36,625 bases of DNA. Source: a virus. Under the pieces are notes generated by a model. That model did no database searches and was not told the origin of the DNA. It worked only from the letters and a program-made list of their open reading frames with translations. Where the stretch lies: the IMG/VR virus record IMGVR_UViG_3300030098_001457, positions 1 through 36,625 of that record, one strand, 5' to 3'. Positions 14,521 through 22,809 of the stretch are shown here, piece by piece. The position numbers were made by a program, and so were the translations under genes. Numbering within the stretch: the stretch's first letter is position 1; the number at the start of each line of letters is the position of its first letter.

Positions 14521-15740
14521 TGCTAGATGCACCTAATCCTCGTAAATTAGTATGTCCAAATTGTTATCATATAGGGCTCTCTAAACAGGGATTTAACGAA
14601 AAAGGTGTGCAACGATATGGTTGCAAAAGTTGTAGGCAGAAAACAATATTTCCAATACACGATGCAGATTTAGATGTAATAAGAGAAAATGTAAGGCTTT
14701 CAAAACAGAAGCAGAAAGCACAAGACAGAAACAGAATATTCAACAAGTCATTTAGGGAACACGCTAGGATAGAAAATGCGGTTGAAGAATATAGTAAAGA
14801 ATTAGTAACGCTTTTTGAAAATAATCAGCTTAATAAGACCACTAATAGTTTTAAAGTAAATAGGGATGCAGTAGGCGTAATACAATTCTCAGATTTACAC
14901 TTCAACGAACTCGTAAGTTTAGAGAATAATAGGTATGACTTTAGTGTTGCATCAGCTAGAACAAGATTCTTTGTAAATAGGGCTAAAAGGTACTTTAAAA
15001 CAGCAAATGTGAGTAATGTGGTGATGGCTTTAACTGGTGACCTAATGAATAGTGATAGAAGATTGGATGAACTCTTAAATCAGGCAACAAACAGAGCACA
15101 AGCAACATTCTTAGGTGTAGATATATTGCAACAAGCTATATTAGACTTGAATAAAGATTTCAATGTGACAGTTGCATCTATAGTTGGGAATGAGGGCAGA
15201 GCAAACAAGGAAATGGGTTGGAGTGATATTATTGCTACAGACAATTACGATTATACAATATTCCAATGCCTTAGATTCTTATTTAGAGAAAGTGAGGTTG
15301 AGTTTGTGTTAGGTGACCCATCAGAACTTGTTGTGAATGTTGCAGGTCAGAATCTACTGTTAATGCACGGACACGGTTCATTTAGAGGTAAGCTAGATAC
15401 CGCAGTTAATCAGATAGCAGGTAGATACTCACTAAAAGGAATAAAGATTGATTATGTTATCTTTGGGCACGTACATAGTGCGAGAGTTGGAGATAATTTT
15501 GGGCGTTCTAGTTCTATGGTTGGGGCGAATGATTATAGCGAAAAGGCTCTCAATCTCAACGGAAGGGCTAGTCAGAATTGCTACATATTTTATAGCAATG
15601 GGAATAGAGATGGGGTTAAAGTAGATTTGCAAAATGTAGATTGCGAAGGATACAATATCGATAAATCACTTGCAGCATATAATGCTAAATCGCATAAAAA
15701 AAGAAGTACAAAAAGAACAATATTTGAGGTAGTAATATAG
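14520..15740 (+). CDS. Metallophosphoesterase with N-terminal zinc ribbon
   Basis: Residues 11-39 form a zinc ribbon with C12, C15, C35 and C38, similar to the InsA/IS1-type transposase ribbon (CPNCYHIGLSKQGF, RYGCKSCRQ). A helical region follows. Residues 118-380 carry a calcineurin-like phosphoesterase core: SDLH (D125, H127), GDLMNSDR (173-180), GNE (223-225), LMHGHG (281-286) and FGHVH (315-319). The usual GNHD/E motif reads GNEGR. The start is a GTG overlapping the lysin stop (TAGTG). It is placed between endolysin and holin-like genes, which is unusual for a DNA nuclease; it could act on nucleic acids or nucleotides late in infection. The substrate is unknown. Confidence 0.82.
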   Translation: MLDAPNPRKLVCPNCYHIGLSKQGFNEKGVQRYGCKSCRQKTIFPIHDADLDVIRENVRLSKQKQKAQDRNRIFNKSFREHARIENAVEEYSKELVTLFENNQLNKTTNSFKVNRDAVGVIQFSDLHFNELVSLENNRYDFSVASARTRFFVNRAKRYFKTANVSNVVMALTGDLMNSDRRLDELLNQATNRAQATFLGVDILQQAILDLNKDFNVTVASIVGNEGRANKEMGWSDIIATDNYDYTIFQCLRFLFRESEVEFVLGDPSELVVNVAGQNLLLMHGHGSFRGKLDTAVNQIAGRYSLKGIKIDYVIFGHVHSARVGDNFGRSSSMVGANDYSEKALNLNGRASQNCYIFYSNGNRDGVKVDLQNVDCEGYNIDKSLAAYNAKSHKKRSTKRTIFEVVI

Positions 15741-16037
15741 ATGGATATAATAGCGATACTAGAACAGTTTGGAGTACCAGTAGGAATGTGTATAGCATTT
15801 GGGTATTTTATATTTAAACAAAATAAATGGATTCAAGACGATTTAAAGCGTGATTTAGATGATGCGAATGAAAGATTTGAAAAGATAGTGATTGGATTAA
15901 TCAATTCACAGAAACAAATGCAACTAGATATTAAAGACTCTAAAGCAAGTTATAGAGCAATAGTTGAGATATTGGCTTCTCTTAGTGGTAATGGACTCAA
16001 GGAGAAGTTTTTAAACAAAAGAGATAATAATTATTAA
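15741..16037 (+). CDS. Holin-like protein with N-terminal membrane span
   Basis: The 98-residue protein has one N-terminal membrane span (about residues 8-26; FGVPVGMCIAFGYFIFK), followed by a long charged amphipathic helix with many Lys, Asp and Gln. This shape (MDxxxILxQFGxPVxxxxxxGYFxxK...) matches the BhlA/UviB-type class of putative holins. A holin would make membrane holes to let the endolysin out. It starts right after the phosphoesterase stop. Holin activity is inferred from shape and place. Confidence 0.6.
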   Translation: MDIIAILEQFGVPVGMCIAFGYFIFKQNKWIQDDLKRDLDDANERFEKIVIGLINSQKQMQLDIKDSKASYRAIVEILASLSGNGLKEKFLNKRDNNY

Positions 16038-16048
16038 AAGGAGATAAT

Positions 16049-16345
16049 ATGTTAGATACATTATTAGGAACTTTAGGTAGTAATTCAGGATTATTAGTAG
16101 GTGGCGGCTCATCAGCCATTGTTTTATGGGTATTAAAGAAGATACCTAACGATAGTATTATTAGCGTTGTAGAAACAGCGTTTGAAAGTGTTGGTAGAGT
16201 GTGTACTCTAAATCTTAGCAAGTGGAAAGCAACGAAAAAGGTATGGAACTCTACCATCGAGCCATACTTCGTTGATTTAATTGATAATGTTTTCGGAAGT
16301 GCCGTTCGTGGACTTATCAAGGGATTAAAGAGTGATAACAGCTAA
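16049..16345 (+). CDS. 98-aa membrane-associated protein, possible holin partner
   Basis: AAGGAGATAAT precedes ATG 16049. The N-terminal third is Gly/Ser-rich and hydrophobic (GLLVGGGSSAIVLWVLKKI, residues 14-32), compatible with one membrane span, followed by amphipathic helices with scattered basic residues. It lies between the holin-like gene and a small coiled-coil gene in the lysis region. It could be a second holin, antiholin or a membrane anchor. No family is recognised with certainty. Confidence 0.55.
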   Translation: MLDTLLGTLGSNSGLLVGGGSSAIVLWVLKKIPNDSIISVVETAFESVGRVCTLNLSKWKATKKVWNSTIEPYFVDLIDNVFGSAVRGLIKGLKSDNS

Positions 16346-16511
16346 GATTATACAGAAAGTATTGCCTTTCATACTCAAAGAGATGTGGAGGGCAATTACT
16401 CCTGAATTAGCCCCATTGCGTAAGTATGTCAATGAGCCTAATGAATTAGATAGAGAAGTAAAAGCATTAAGAAAGAAAGTAGCAAGATTAGAGAAAAGGT
16501 TGGATGGCTAA
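16332..16511 (+). CDS. 59-aa helical/coiled-coil protein
   Basis: A GTG start at 16332 lies 14 nt inside the preceding gene, with AAGGG about 9 nt upstream. The product is helical, with a hydrophobic N-terminal part (IIQKVLPFILKEMWRAI) and a C-terminal heptad stretch (LDREVKALRKKVARLEKRL). The stop lies inside the next gene (8-nt overlap). In this position, small coiled-coil proteins may be lysis accessories, but no clear match is seen. Confidence 0.55.
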   Translation: MITAKIIQKVLPFILKEMWRAITPELAPLRKYVNEPNELDREVKALRKKVARLEKRLDG

Positions 16512-17355
16512 AATACTACAATTAGATAACGAACTTACATCAGACAGGAAGCCTATTAAGGTGGGTGGTAAATCTACTGGACTATTAGTGTCAGATGCTA
16601 ATGTATATGTGGAAAATCAGCCAACAGAGGACAATCATGTAGCAACCAAGAAGTATGTTGATGATAACGCAGGTGGTGGTAGCGTTGCACTTAATGATTT
16701 GACAGATGTTGCATATTCTAGTGGAGATTTAACAATATCTAGCTTAGATAAAGTTGTTGCAGATGATTTTGTAGTAGATAGCGGTGCAAGTATTACATTA
16801 GATTCTCACAATGGTAACTTTGTAGCAAGTAAAGCAGGGACAGAGTTTAGTGTTGCAAATAGTGCTTATGCAGGTATGATATTAGGTTATACAAGGATTC
16901 AAAACAATAATACTGGTAACAGTCATGCTTTAATTACAATGGATGCTACTCTAACTGTATTACAAACAGTATCAGGGACTGATGTGTCGGTGACTTTTAC
17001 TGCACCACCATCAGGAAATGTGGAGATTCAAATGTTAGCATCCTTGTACGCATCATCCAAAACAATAGAACTTGCACTTTCTGATAGTTCTAGTTTTAGC
17101 GAGATAGATGAAACGCACACTTACGATGCAGGAGCTCAAAGTTCAGATGAAACAGATGTAAATATGACCTCTATTTCATTTGCATTAACTGGATTAACAG
17201 CAGGGCAATCATACACTTACTATATTGGAGGTGCTGAAACATCTTCAGGAACAGCATATTTTAGACACGGAAGATTTAGAACGACTGGTACGCACTATCC
17301 ACCAATCATAGTTAAGGCAATCGCATTGCCCTCAACCATCACAACAGGAGAGTAA
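16504..17355 (+). CDS. Virion fibre/decoration-like protein 1
   Basis: The 283-residue protein begins with a segment seen in phage fibre or capsid-surface proteins (SDANVYVENQPTEDNHVATK then KYVDD, residues 29-53). The C-terminal half (about residues 150-250) resembles an Ig or FN3-like beta sandwich: VTFTAPPSGNVEIQMLASLY, MTSISFALTGLTAGQSYTYY. Ser/Thr/Ala content is high. It is the first of three large beta-rich genes before the connector genes, which suggests capsid-surface or whisker fibres. It overlaps the next gene by one base (TAATG). Confidence 0.55.
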   Translation: MAKILQLDNELTSDRKPIKVGGKSTGLLVSDANVYVENQPTEDNHVATKKYVDDNAGGGSVALNDLTDVAYSSGDLTISSLDKVVADDFVVDSGASITLDSHNGNFVASKAGTEFSVANSAYAGMILGYTRIQNNNTGNSHALITMDATLTVLQTVSGTDVSVTFTAPPSGNVEIQMLASLYASSKTIELALSDSSSFSEIDETHTYDAGAQSSDETDVNMTSISFALTGLTAGQSYTYYIGGAETSSGTAYFRHGRFRTTGTHYPPIIVKAIALPSTITTGE

Positions 17356-18137
17356 TGAGTTTAACGAATAAAACATTGGCAAGTAGCTATAAAGATTTAT
17401 TGCAAGTAGATAATTCAAATAGCGGCATTGTTGCTTCAGCTAAGACTATAAAAGATGGGGAGGGAACATCTTCATCTTTATCAATAGGCGAGAGAGCAAC
17501 AAACATTCAACCTACAGTAAATACAACATCTACATTTAAAGTAGAGGATGTAAGTGGTACAGATTTGCTTGTAGTTGATTCAACAAATAGTAAGGTTTCC
17601 GCTCTTGGGAATTATGTAAACACTCAATATGCTTATTTTGGCATTGGAAGGGCAAATTCTTTTGTTGATGATACACATCATGCTTTACCATTTGGAAATC
17701 AATATAGCTCATCTGACGCATCATATCCACCTGCATTTGGTACTGGAACAGACCCTGCAACTACATTCACGACTTCTGAAGGTAATGCAACTAGAGCAAG
17801 TGACATAGTATCATGCCTTTGGTATGTAACAGATGCAATATCAATAGATGGCGTAACAGGTATAGAAGGTGCAGATACAGCAACTGGAGATACGACACGT
17901 ATGCACTTATTTAGTTATGATTTTACAAGCGGTGCAACAGCGTGTTTAACTAACGGAACTTTATTAGCGCACAACAGCGATGTCACTAATGCAGGAAGCG
18001 AACAACCATACTTGTCTAGTTTTACAGTAGATAGCGCATCAGTAGCAGCAGGGAAAGTAATTTTAGCATTTTTCAAGTCAGATAGTGTTAATTCTGACTA
18101 TACAATAAACATTAAAGTAAAATATCATTTAACATAA
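17355..18137 (+). CDS. Virion fibre/decoration-like protein 2
   Basis: AGGAGAGTA precedes ATG 17355. The N-terminal segment (LLQVDNSNSGIVASAKTIKD, then SSLSIGERATNI and FKVEDVSGTDLLVVDS) is the repeated coil-and-strand pattern found at the start of many marine phage fibre proteins. The C-terminal part (about 90-260) looks like a globular beta domain with conserved-looking FGIGRANSFVDDTHHALPFG. No enzyme motif is present. It is placed after protein 1, with 10 nt to the next gene; probably part of the same structure. Confidence 0.55.
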   Translation: MSLTNKTLASSYKDLLQVDNSNSGIVASAKTIKDGEGTSSSLSIGERATNIQPTVNTTSTFKVEDVSGTDLLVVDSTNSKVSALGNYVNTQYAYFGIGRANSFVDDTHHALPFGNQYSSSDASYPPAFGTGTDPATTFTTSEGNATRASDIVSCLWYVTDAISIDGVTGIEGADTATGDTTRMHLFSYDFTSGATACLTNGTLLAHNSDVTNAGSEQPYLSSFTVDSASVAAGKVILAFFKSDSVNSDYTINIKVKYHLT

Positions 18138-18147
18138 AGGAGTAACA

Positions 18148-19740
18148 ATGGGATTAGGAGATTATGGTAGCTCTCCAAGTGCTCGAACACTAGCAGGGCA
18201 AAATAGATTAAGCAGCGCATCCAAAGGTAAGAATAAATTTGCAACGCCAGTAGACATAAAAACAAAATCGGTTACATATAGTGCAGATACTCCAGATTTG
18301 TTACTTGATTTAAGCCTTTCAGGTAGCGCAACAGCTTCAAAGACAGGTGCAATTAATGCTGTTAAGGTGAGTAATGATGGGGATGTAAGTGCAATAGCGC
18401 TATTTGCATACAACTCATATACGGCAGAAGGTACGGTTGATACTGATGCTTCTGGTATAAGATATGTAAAGTATTTATTGAATCCAGGAGAGGAAATACA
18501 ACTACCAACGACTAGAGCAATAGTTGGAGATGCTGTAGGGGAGTATGATGGAACTGCCGTAACATCTTTAAATCCAGCAGATATTGCTAGTGGGGCAGAG
18601 ATAGTAGATACTGCCGCTAATGTAGACACAGCTACATCAGGGGACTTTGCTTCAGGCGCAACAGCTACAACTTTATATGTAGAGGCTGCTGGAATCAACA
18701 CTTATTTTTTCCCTGGAGATATAATAAAAATTGAAAGTGAGTATTTAGAGGTTACTGACGTTGGAACTGGCGCAGATTTAGCAAATTCAACATTGACTGT
18801 AAAGAGAGGTATGTTTGGAACTACAGCAGCTACTCATGCAGATGGAACAGCAGTGAATATATCATTTCATAATGAGATGCATCATCCTACAAAATATTCA
18901 ACCTGCCAAACAGATGATATGGGTAGATGGAAGAGTAATAATTTTTTCACTAAGGGTAGAGTTGGTAATGATGAAGGGTTTAAGGGAATTATACCTGGCT
19001 CAGTTGCAGTTCAATTCTTTACACAAGGCAGCCAATCACTTGGATTGTCAGATATTAATTCAAATTCAGAGTCAGGACTTACAGCATCAACTGCTTATGA
19101 ATTTGATATAAAAGTAGACGGAGGGACAACTTTTGATAACCTTTCATTTACTACAGATTCAAGTAACACTAGATTTGGAGGCTCTAATGGGATTGTATCT
19201 AAAATACAAGCTGCGCTAGATGCTCAGTACTACACATCAGGGAATCTATTTGAAAAGAAAGTTCATGTAACATTAGAGGGTGGGGATATGGTATTTAGGA
19301 GCGGTTCATATTTATCAACATCAGCAATAGAGCTCGGTGCAGGAAGCAGTGGAACAGCAGAGTTCTTTGGGACTGGTAGAATACCAGCAGCAGGAAGTAT
19401 ATCGCCAGCAATCGACTCAAGACTTGAGCCTGAACTTACATATGACCCAATTACAAACAGCTCATCATACAAAAGTATATTCATAAGAGATGATGGATAT
19501 GGAAATTTGATTTGGGCTAATGATAAGGTAGTTGGTAAGATTAACTACGAGACGGGCGCACATAATTGGACTTTGCCAGAAAAGCCCAATGCGCATTTTG
19601 TAGTTAGCTGCTTGCATACTTCTGCATTTAGTGGAAAATTAGACCCCACAACTACAGGTAAAACAAATTCATTGAGGCAAGTTTTAGCTAATACTCCTCA
19701 GCAAAAATGTGAAGCAAAGTTAACAGTCACAACATATTAA
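18148..19740 (+). CDS. Large beta-rich virion protein, 530 aa
   Basis: AAGGAGTAAC precedes ATG 18148. The protein is rich in Ala, Thr, Ser and Gly and lacks catalytic motifs. Segments such as YFFPGDIIKIESEYLEVTDV (about residues 186-205), followed by LTVKRGMFGTTAATH, resemble domains of phage baseplate or capsid-surface proteins that contain short beta modules. The C-terminal domain includes YKSIFIRDDGYGNLIWAND and a final Cys-containing strand. It is likely the largest part of the head-surface or neck structure. The exact role is unknown. Confidence 0.55.
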   Translation: MGLGDYGSSPSARTLAGQNRLSSASKGKNKFATPVDIKTKSVTYSADTPDLLLDLSLSGSATASKTGAINAVKVSNDGDVSAIALFAYNSYTAEGTVDTDASGIRYVKYLLNPGEEIQLPTTRAIVGDAVGEYDGTAVTSLNPADIASGAEIVDTAANVDTATSGDFASGATATTLYVEAAGINTYFFPGDIIKIESEYLEVTDVGTGADLANSTLTVKRGMFGTTAATHADGTAVNISFHNEMHHPTKYSTCQTDDMGRWKSNNFFTKGRVGNDEGFKGIIPGSVAVQFFTQGSQSLGLSDINSNSESGLTASTAYEFDIKVDGGTTFDNLSFTTDSSNTRFGGSNGIVSKIQAALDAQYYTSGNLFEKKVHVTLEGGDMVFRSGSYLSTSAIELGAGSSGTAEFFGTGRIPAAGSISPAIDSRLEPELTYDPITNSSSYKSIFIRDDGYGNLIWANDKVVGKINYETGAHNWTLPEKPNAHFVVSCLHTSAFSGKLDPTTTGKTNSLRQVLANTPQQKCEAKLTVTTY

Positions 19741-19749
19741 GGAGATAAT

Positions 19750-19833
19750 ATGCCATACGGATACGGTAAAAAAAGAGGTAGACCTAAGAAGTCTAAAAGA
19801 AAAATGAAAAGAAAATCTATTAAGAGGAGATAA
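19750..19833 (+). CDS. 27-aa AT-hook-like basic micropeptide
   Basis: AAGGAGATAAT lies directly before ATG 19750, one of the best ribosome sites in the window, and another such site (GAGGAGATAATAATG) follows for the next gene. The 27 residues are MPYGYG, KKRGRPKKSKRK and a final MKRKSIKRR. KRGRPKK contains the GRP core of the AT-hook, which binds the minor groove of AT-rich DNA. Sixteen residues are Lys or Arg. In a virion-gene block such a peptide may be packaged with DNA, much like the basic core peptides of other viruses. This is inference. Confidence 0.65.
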   Translation: MPYGYGKKRGRPKKSKRKMKRKSIKRR

Positions 19834-19835
19834 TA

Positions 19836-20810
19836 ATGGCATCAGCACCAATATATTGTACGCATAAAGAGCTAAAGCGAGTATTTCCTCAGTTGGATGA
19901 GTTTGACCAAAAAGTTCCTATATATGGGTGGACAGAGGTTTCAACTAATAAATATGCCGCTCATGATAGTGGTCAAGTAACTCAGTTATTTGTAGATGGA
20001 GAATCTTTAGGTTCAGCACAATCTGCTCACACCGACTTAAACGTTGAAGGAGAATGGTTTTACAACTCTACTGATGACGTACTTTATTATTATTCTGCTA
20101 GTACACCCATAGATAAGCTAATGGAGGCAGGTGAGCTTTTTACTACCATGGTAACTCAATTTAGAACAGATGCAAGTAGATATATAGATTCTAGGCTTGA
20201 CCCAAAACTACCTAAGAATCAACTAAAAGACAAAGAAGGAAACTTCGATTATATGATAGTAAGAACAACAGCTCTATACGCTGCTGCTTTTATGGTAAGG
20301 ACAAAAGACCCTACCTCAGAGATTGCCGCAGCACTTATGTTAGAAGCTGATAATAATGTTCAATTACTAAATGAAGGTAGAGCTGCATTATCTTGGCAGA
20401 ATACTGGAGATGCTTCGCAAGGCGTATTAAGAGATGTTACTTATACTGGAGCAGTCAGACCTGTAGACTTTAGGGGAAGGGCTGGGTCTGTAGATTATGA
20501 TTTGATTAAATTAGAAATTCAAGATGCTGGCATTATAGGGACAGCTACATATAACGTCTTTGTTAAAGATGGGAATGGATTAAAGCAAGACAAGGTAGTG
20601 GATGACGAAAAAATAACTGGAGATTACCAGTCTTTAGCTTACGGATTGCAAGTTAGATTTGCAGGGAATACAGATGCCTCTGAAGCAGTTGCTACGGATG
20701 AGTGGGAAGTAGAGGTTAGGGGTTACAACGAAGAAATTGACACTTCGGACTTAAAAGGTATAAAGATGACCAGAACAAGAAATAAATATATGAGAAGGAA
20801 TAAATTTTAA
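19836..20810 (+). CDS. Head-tail connector, gp36/DUF1320-like
   Basis: The 324-residue protein starts with CTHKELKRVFPQLDEF and has in its middle FRTDASRYIDSRLDPKLPKN and a RTTALYAAAFMVRT helix (about 111-158), the arrangement of small head-tail connector proteins related to Mu gp36/DUF1320: a helical bundle that holds adaptor rings under the portal. A C-terminal beta domain (GIIGTATYNVFVKDGNGLKQ, WEVEVRGYNE) extends it beyond the usual 140-180 residues. It precedes the tail completion gene, as is normal. Overlap of one base with the next gene (TAATG). Confidence 0.6.
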   Translation: MASAPIYCTHKELKRVFPQLDEFDQKVPIYGWTEVSTNKYAAHDSGQVTQLFVDGESLGSAQSAHTDLNVEGEWFYNSTDDVLYYYSASTPIDKLMEAGELFTTMVTQFRTDASRYIDSRLDPKLPKNQLKDKEGNFDYMIVRTTALYAAAFMVRTKDPTSEIAAALMLEADNNVQLLNEGRAALSWQNTGDASQGVLRDVTYTGAVRPVDFRGRAGSVDYDLIKLEIQDAGIIGTATYNVFVKDGNGLKQDKVVDDEKITGDYQSLAYGLQVRFAGNTDASEAVATDEWEVEVRGYNEEIDTSDLKGIKMTRTRNKYMRRNKF

Positions 20811-21259
20811 TGCCCGTAACTTTTACTAGTAACTTTAAGAATATTCTTGATAAATTACGTAACATTTTAAGGACAGAATTTAAGAACGCACTACCTGTGT
20901 ATATAGGTCATGAGTCTACACAAGCAAGTAGCCAATTTATGAGGTTAGACCCCATTGGTAGCGAATTAATTACATATATGGCGTCTGCTGAACAAAGAGA
21001 ATATACTGTTAATATGTATTATTACTTTTTGGATAAAAATATAAAGAAAACTTCTCTTGACCATGTGCTTAGGTATACGTCAAGAATTGAAGCATTGATG
21101 CACGATAATAGTAGTGCCTCTTACACTAATGAGAATAGTGCTACTGAGAAATGGTACAATGGAAGAGTTGAATCCACATCGCTTAATGCTTTAGAAGATG
21201 AGAATGAATATGTAGTTGAATTAGTGTGGAAGTGCCAACACACAGGAAACGTTAGCTAG
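20810..21259 (+). CDS. Tail terminator / completion-like protein
   Basis: The 149-residue protein has an N-terminal helix (SNFKNILDKLRNILRTEFKN), then a strand VYIGHE, a mid-region REYTVNMYYYFLDKN and a long helix before a last strand YVVELVWKCQH. Size, fold pattern and place between connector and tail tube match tail terminator or minor tail completion proteins that cap the tail tube. It overlaps the connector gene by one base. The assignment depends largely on gene order. Confidence 0.55.
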   Translation: MPVTFTSNFKNILDKLRNILRTEFKNALPVYIGHESTQASSQFMRLDPIGSELITYMASAEQREYTVNMYYYFLDKNIKKTSLDHVLRYTSRIEALMHDNSSASYTNENSATEKWYNGRVESTSLNALEDENEYVVELVWKCQHTGNVS

Positions 21260-21267
21260 GAGTTAAT

Positions 21268-21453
21268 ATGAAAGTTAAATTAAAGAGTATGGATGATAAA
21301 ATATCATCTAACCAAAATTACTGTGGTTTAGAACTATCTGATTGGACAGCACTAAATCAAGGAAAACAAGTGGAGCTAGATGTAGTTCCTGAACTAATAA
21401 AAGAACAAGTAGAGGAAGTAAAATCTACCTCTAATACAAAAGGAGGTAAATAA
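21268..21453 (+). CDS. 61-aa small protein before the tail tube gene
   Basis: AGGAGTTAAT precedes ATG 21268. The product is short and charged, with a GLELSDWTALNQGKQVELD segment and a C-terminal acidic helix (PELIKEQVEEVKS). No family is recognised. It is followed with a TAATG overlap by the tail tube gene, and a protein of this size and place is often found in siphophage tail operons. Confidence 0.6.
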   Translation: MKVKLKSMDDKISSNQNYCGLELSDWTALNQGKQVELDVVPELIKEQVEEVKSTSNTKGGK

Positions 21454-22469
21454 TGGCTAATGCAGCATTTTCACCAAAAGATTTTAAGGCTTGGGTGGTA
21501 GAGGAGACAGATACAGGTAATAACGCAGGGGCATTAGATGCTCCAGCCATAACAAGTGGTTTATCTCAACTTGATGTGGATTCGGTTAGCTTTCCATCTA
21601 TAACCCCAAATCAAAATTTAACACCAAGGTCAAGTGTTGGAAGGGTTTTGCACGCTAATGATTTTTACCAAGATAACGTAATGAGAGCGACAGAAGTTAC
21701 TTTGTCTGGAACTTATCACAATGATGGTGGACACGCATTATTAATGCAAAGCGTATGCGGAGTTAATCTCAACGCAGCCGCAGCAGATATTGCTATCCCG
21801 ACTGCCAGCACTACAGTGTCTGGTTTATATGGAAGCGGGACAGAGGATAATAAGACATTTACGTTAGTTTTAGCCCCGCCTGATACAACAGATGGATATA
21901 ATATTGTTTTAGTTGGTTGCCTATGTACCAATTTCTCAATATCAGCAGAGGCTGGAGCGGATGGAGGACTTTATAAATGGAGTGCTACTATATCAACTGG
22001 GCAGAAGCCTATAACAAATAACACAGCTACCATGCACGCAGATACAGCTTATTCAGCAGCGCCAATTTCTATATCTACATTAACTGGGGCTACAACGGTA
22101 AATAGTATCACATCAACTATTATGTCATCTTTCAGTGTCACTATAGATAGTCCTGCTGTATATACGGGCGTTTCAGCTACAGGATTTGCTGCTTTTGCTA
22201 GAGCGCCAGAGTTAGCTGTAACTGCAAGTGTTTCAGTCAAGTATGATTCGGTTACAAGACCAATACTTAACAACTTTAATACGCAATCTGCACACGATGC
22301 TGCTGGTATGCTTGCTCTTACACAGGCTACTGCAACCGACTGTTCTATTGCCATGGGAAGCGGAGTATTAACAAATGCAGCTTTAAGTGAAGCTGATATA
22401 ATGATGCTTGATGTAGATATAAAAGCTGTTAATGTTGGGAATGACATTTTAACATTTAATTTAGCATAA
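21453..22469 (+). CDS. Major tail tube protein
   Basis: The 338-residue beta-rich protein has the composition and place of a siphophage tail tube protein: after the tail completion gene and before the G/GT chaperones and tape measure. Segments such as RATEVTLSGTYHNDGGHALL and NIVLVGCLCTNFSISAEAGAD, followed by YKWSATISTGQKP, resemble tube-protein strands. AAAGGAGGTAA precedes ATG 21453. Hexameric rings stack on the tape measure to make the tail tube. No other family was recognised. Confidence 0.75.
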   Translation: MANAAFSPKDFKAWVVEETDTGNNAGALDAPAITSGLSQLDVDSVSFPSITPNQNLTPRSSVGRVLHANDFYQDNVMRATEVTLSGTYHNDGGHALLMQSVCGVNLNAAAADIAIPTASTTVSGLYGSGTEDNKTFTLVLAPPDTTDGYNIVLVGCLCTNFSISAEAGADGGLYKWSATISTGQKPITNNTATMHADTAYSAAPISISTLTGATTVNSITSTIMSSFSVTIDSPAVYTGVSATGFAAFARAPELAVTASVSVKYDSVTRPILNNFNTQSAHDAAGMLALTQATATDCSIAMGSGVLTNAALSEADIMMLDVDIKAVNVGNDILTFNLA

Positions 22470-22494
22470 TAGATAAATAAAAAAGGGAAAAAGA

Positions 22495-22776
22495 ATGGAA
22501 TTTAAAACTAAGTCTGGTAAAAAGGTTAAGTTTAAAGATGTTTCGATAGATGAAAAGGATATGCTCCTTGACTCTGTCGAATATGAGACAAATGAAGATG
22601 GTAGTGTTGGGAACGTAAAAATGCTCAACACTACTATGACTAAATGGATTAGAACCTGTTTAGACGGAGATTCTTCAGATGATTTTTTAAAAACTTTAAG
22701 TATGCAAGATAGAGTTGATATATTCATGGCTATGCAGGATTATATAGTCTTGGGGGAGCAGAAAGCCTCCAAATAG
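22495..22776 (+). CDS. Tail assembly chaperone, short form (gpG-like)
   Basis: The 93-residue acidic-helical protein lies between tail tube and tape measure, the position of lambda G. It has an N-terminal beta hairpin (TKSGKKVKFKDVSIDEKDML) and helices (LNTTMTKWIRTCLDG, QDRVDIFMAMQDYIVLG). Tail chaperones coat the tape measure before tube assembly. A predicted -1 frameshift at GGGGGA (22752-22757) produces a longer G-T form. Start ATG 22495 is preceded by AAGGGAAAAAG. Confidence 0.8.
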   Translation: MEFKTKSGKKVKFKDVSIDEKDMLLDSVEYETNEDGSVGNVKMLNTTMTKWIRTCLDGDSSDDFLKTLSMQDRVDIFMAMQDYIVLGEQKASK

Positions 22777-22809
22777 AACTCAACGTATTTTTTGAACCAT
22801 GCGGAGGCT
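22752..22809 (+). promoter_or_regulatory. Programmed -1 frameshift signal for the tail chaperone
   Basis: Five G residues (22752-22756) followed by A form a slippery run. GGG (22753-22755) can slip back by one base to GGG (22752-22754). Six nucleotides downstream, AGCCTCC (22764-22770) pairs perfectly with GGAGGCT (22803-22809), a 7-bp stem with a 32-nt loop. The stop TAG of the zero frame (22774-22776) lies in the loop. Frame -1 is open from 22743 to 23198 with protein-like content. This is the classic layout of siphophage G-GT frameshifting. Confidence 0.75.

Noticed and set aside
18162-18701. 179-residue open frame on the minus strand
   Set aside because: It is antisense to the 530-aa virion gene, is low-complexity (Val/Ala/Ser/Pro), and has no ribosome site or neighbouring minus-strand genes.
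22049-22447. 132-residue minus-strand open frame
   Set aside because: It lies opposite the tail tube gene in an all-plus operon and has no ribosome site.
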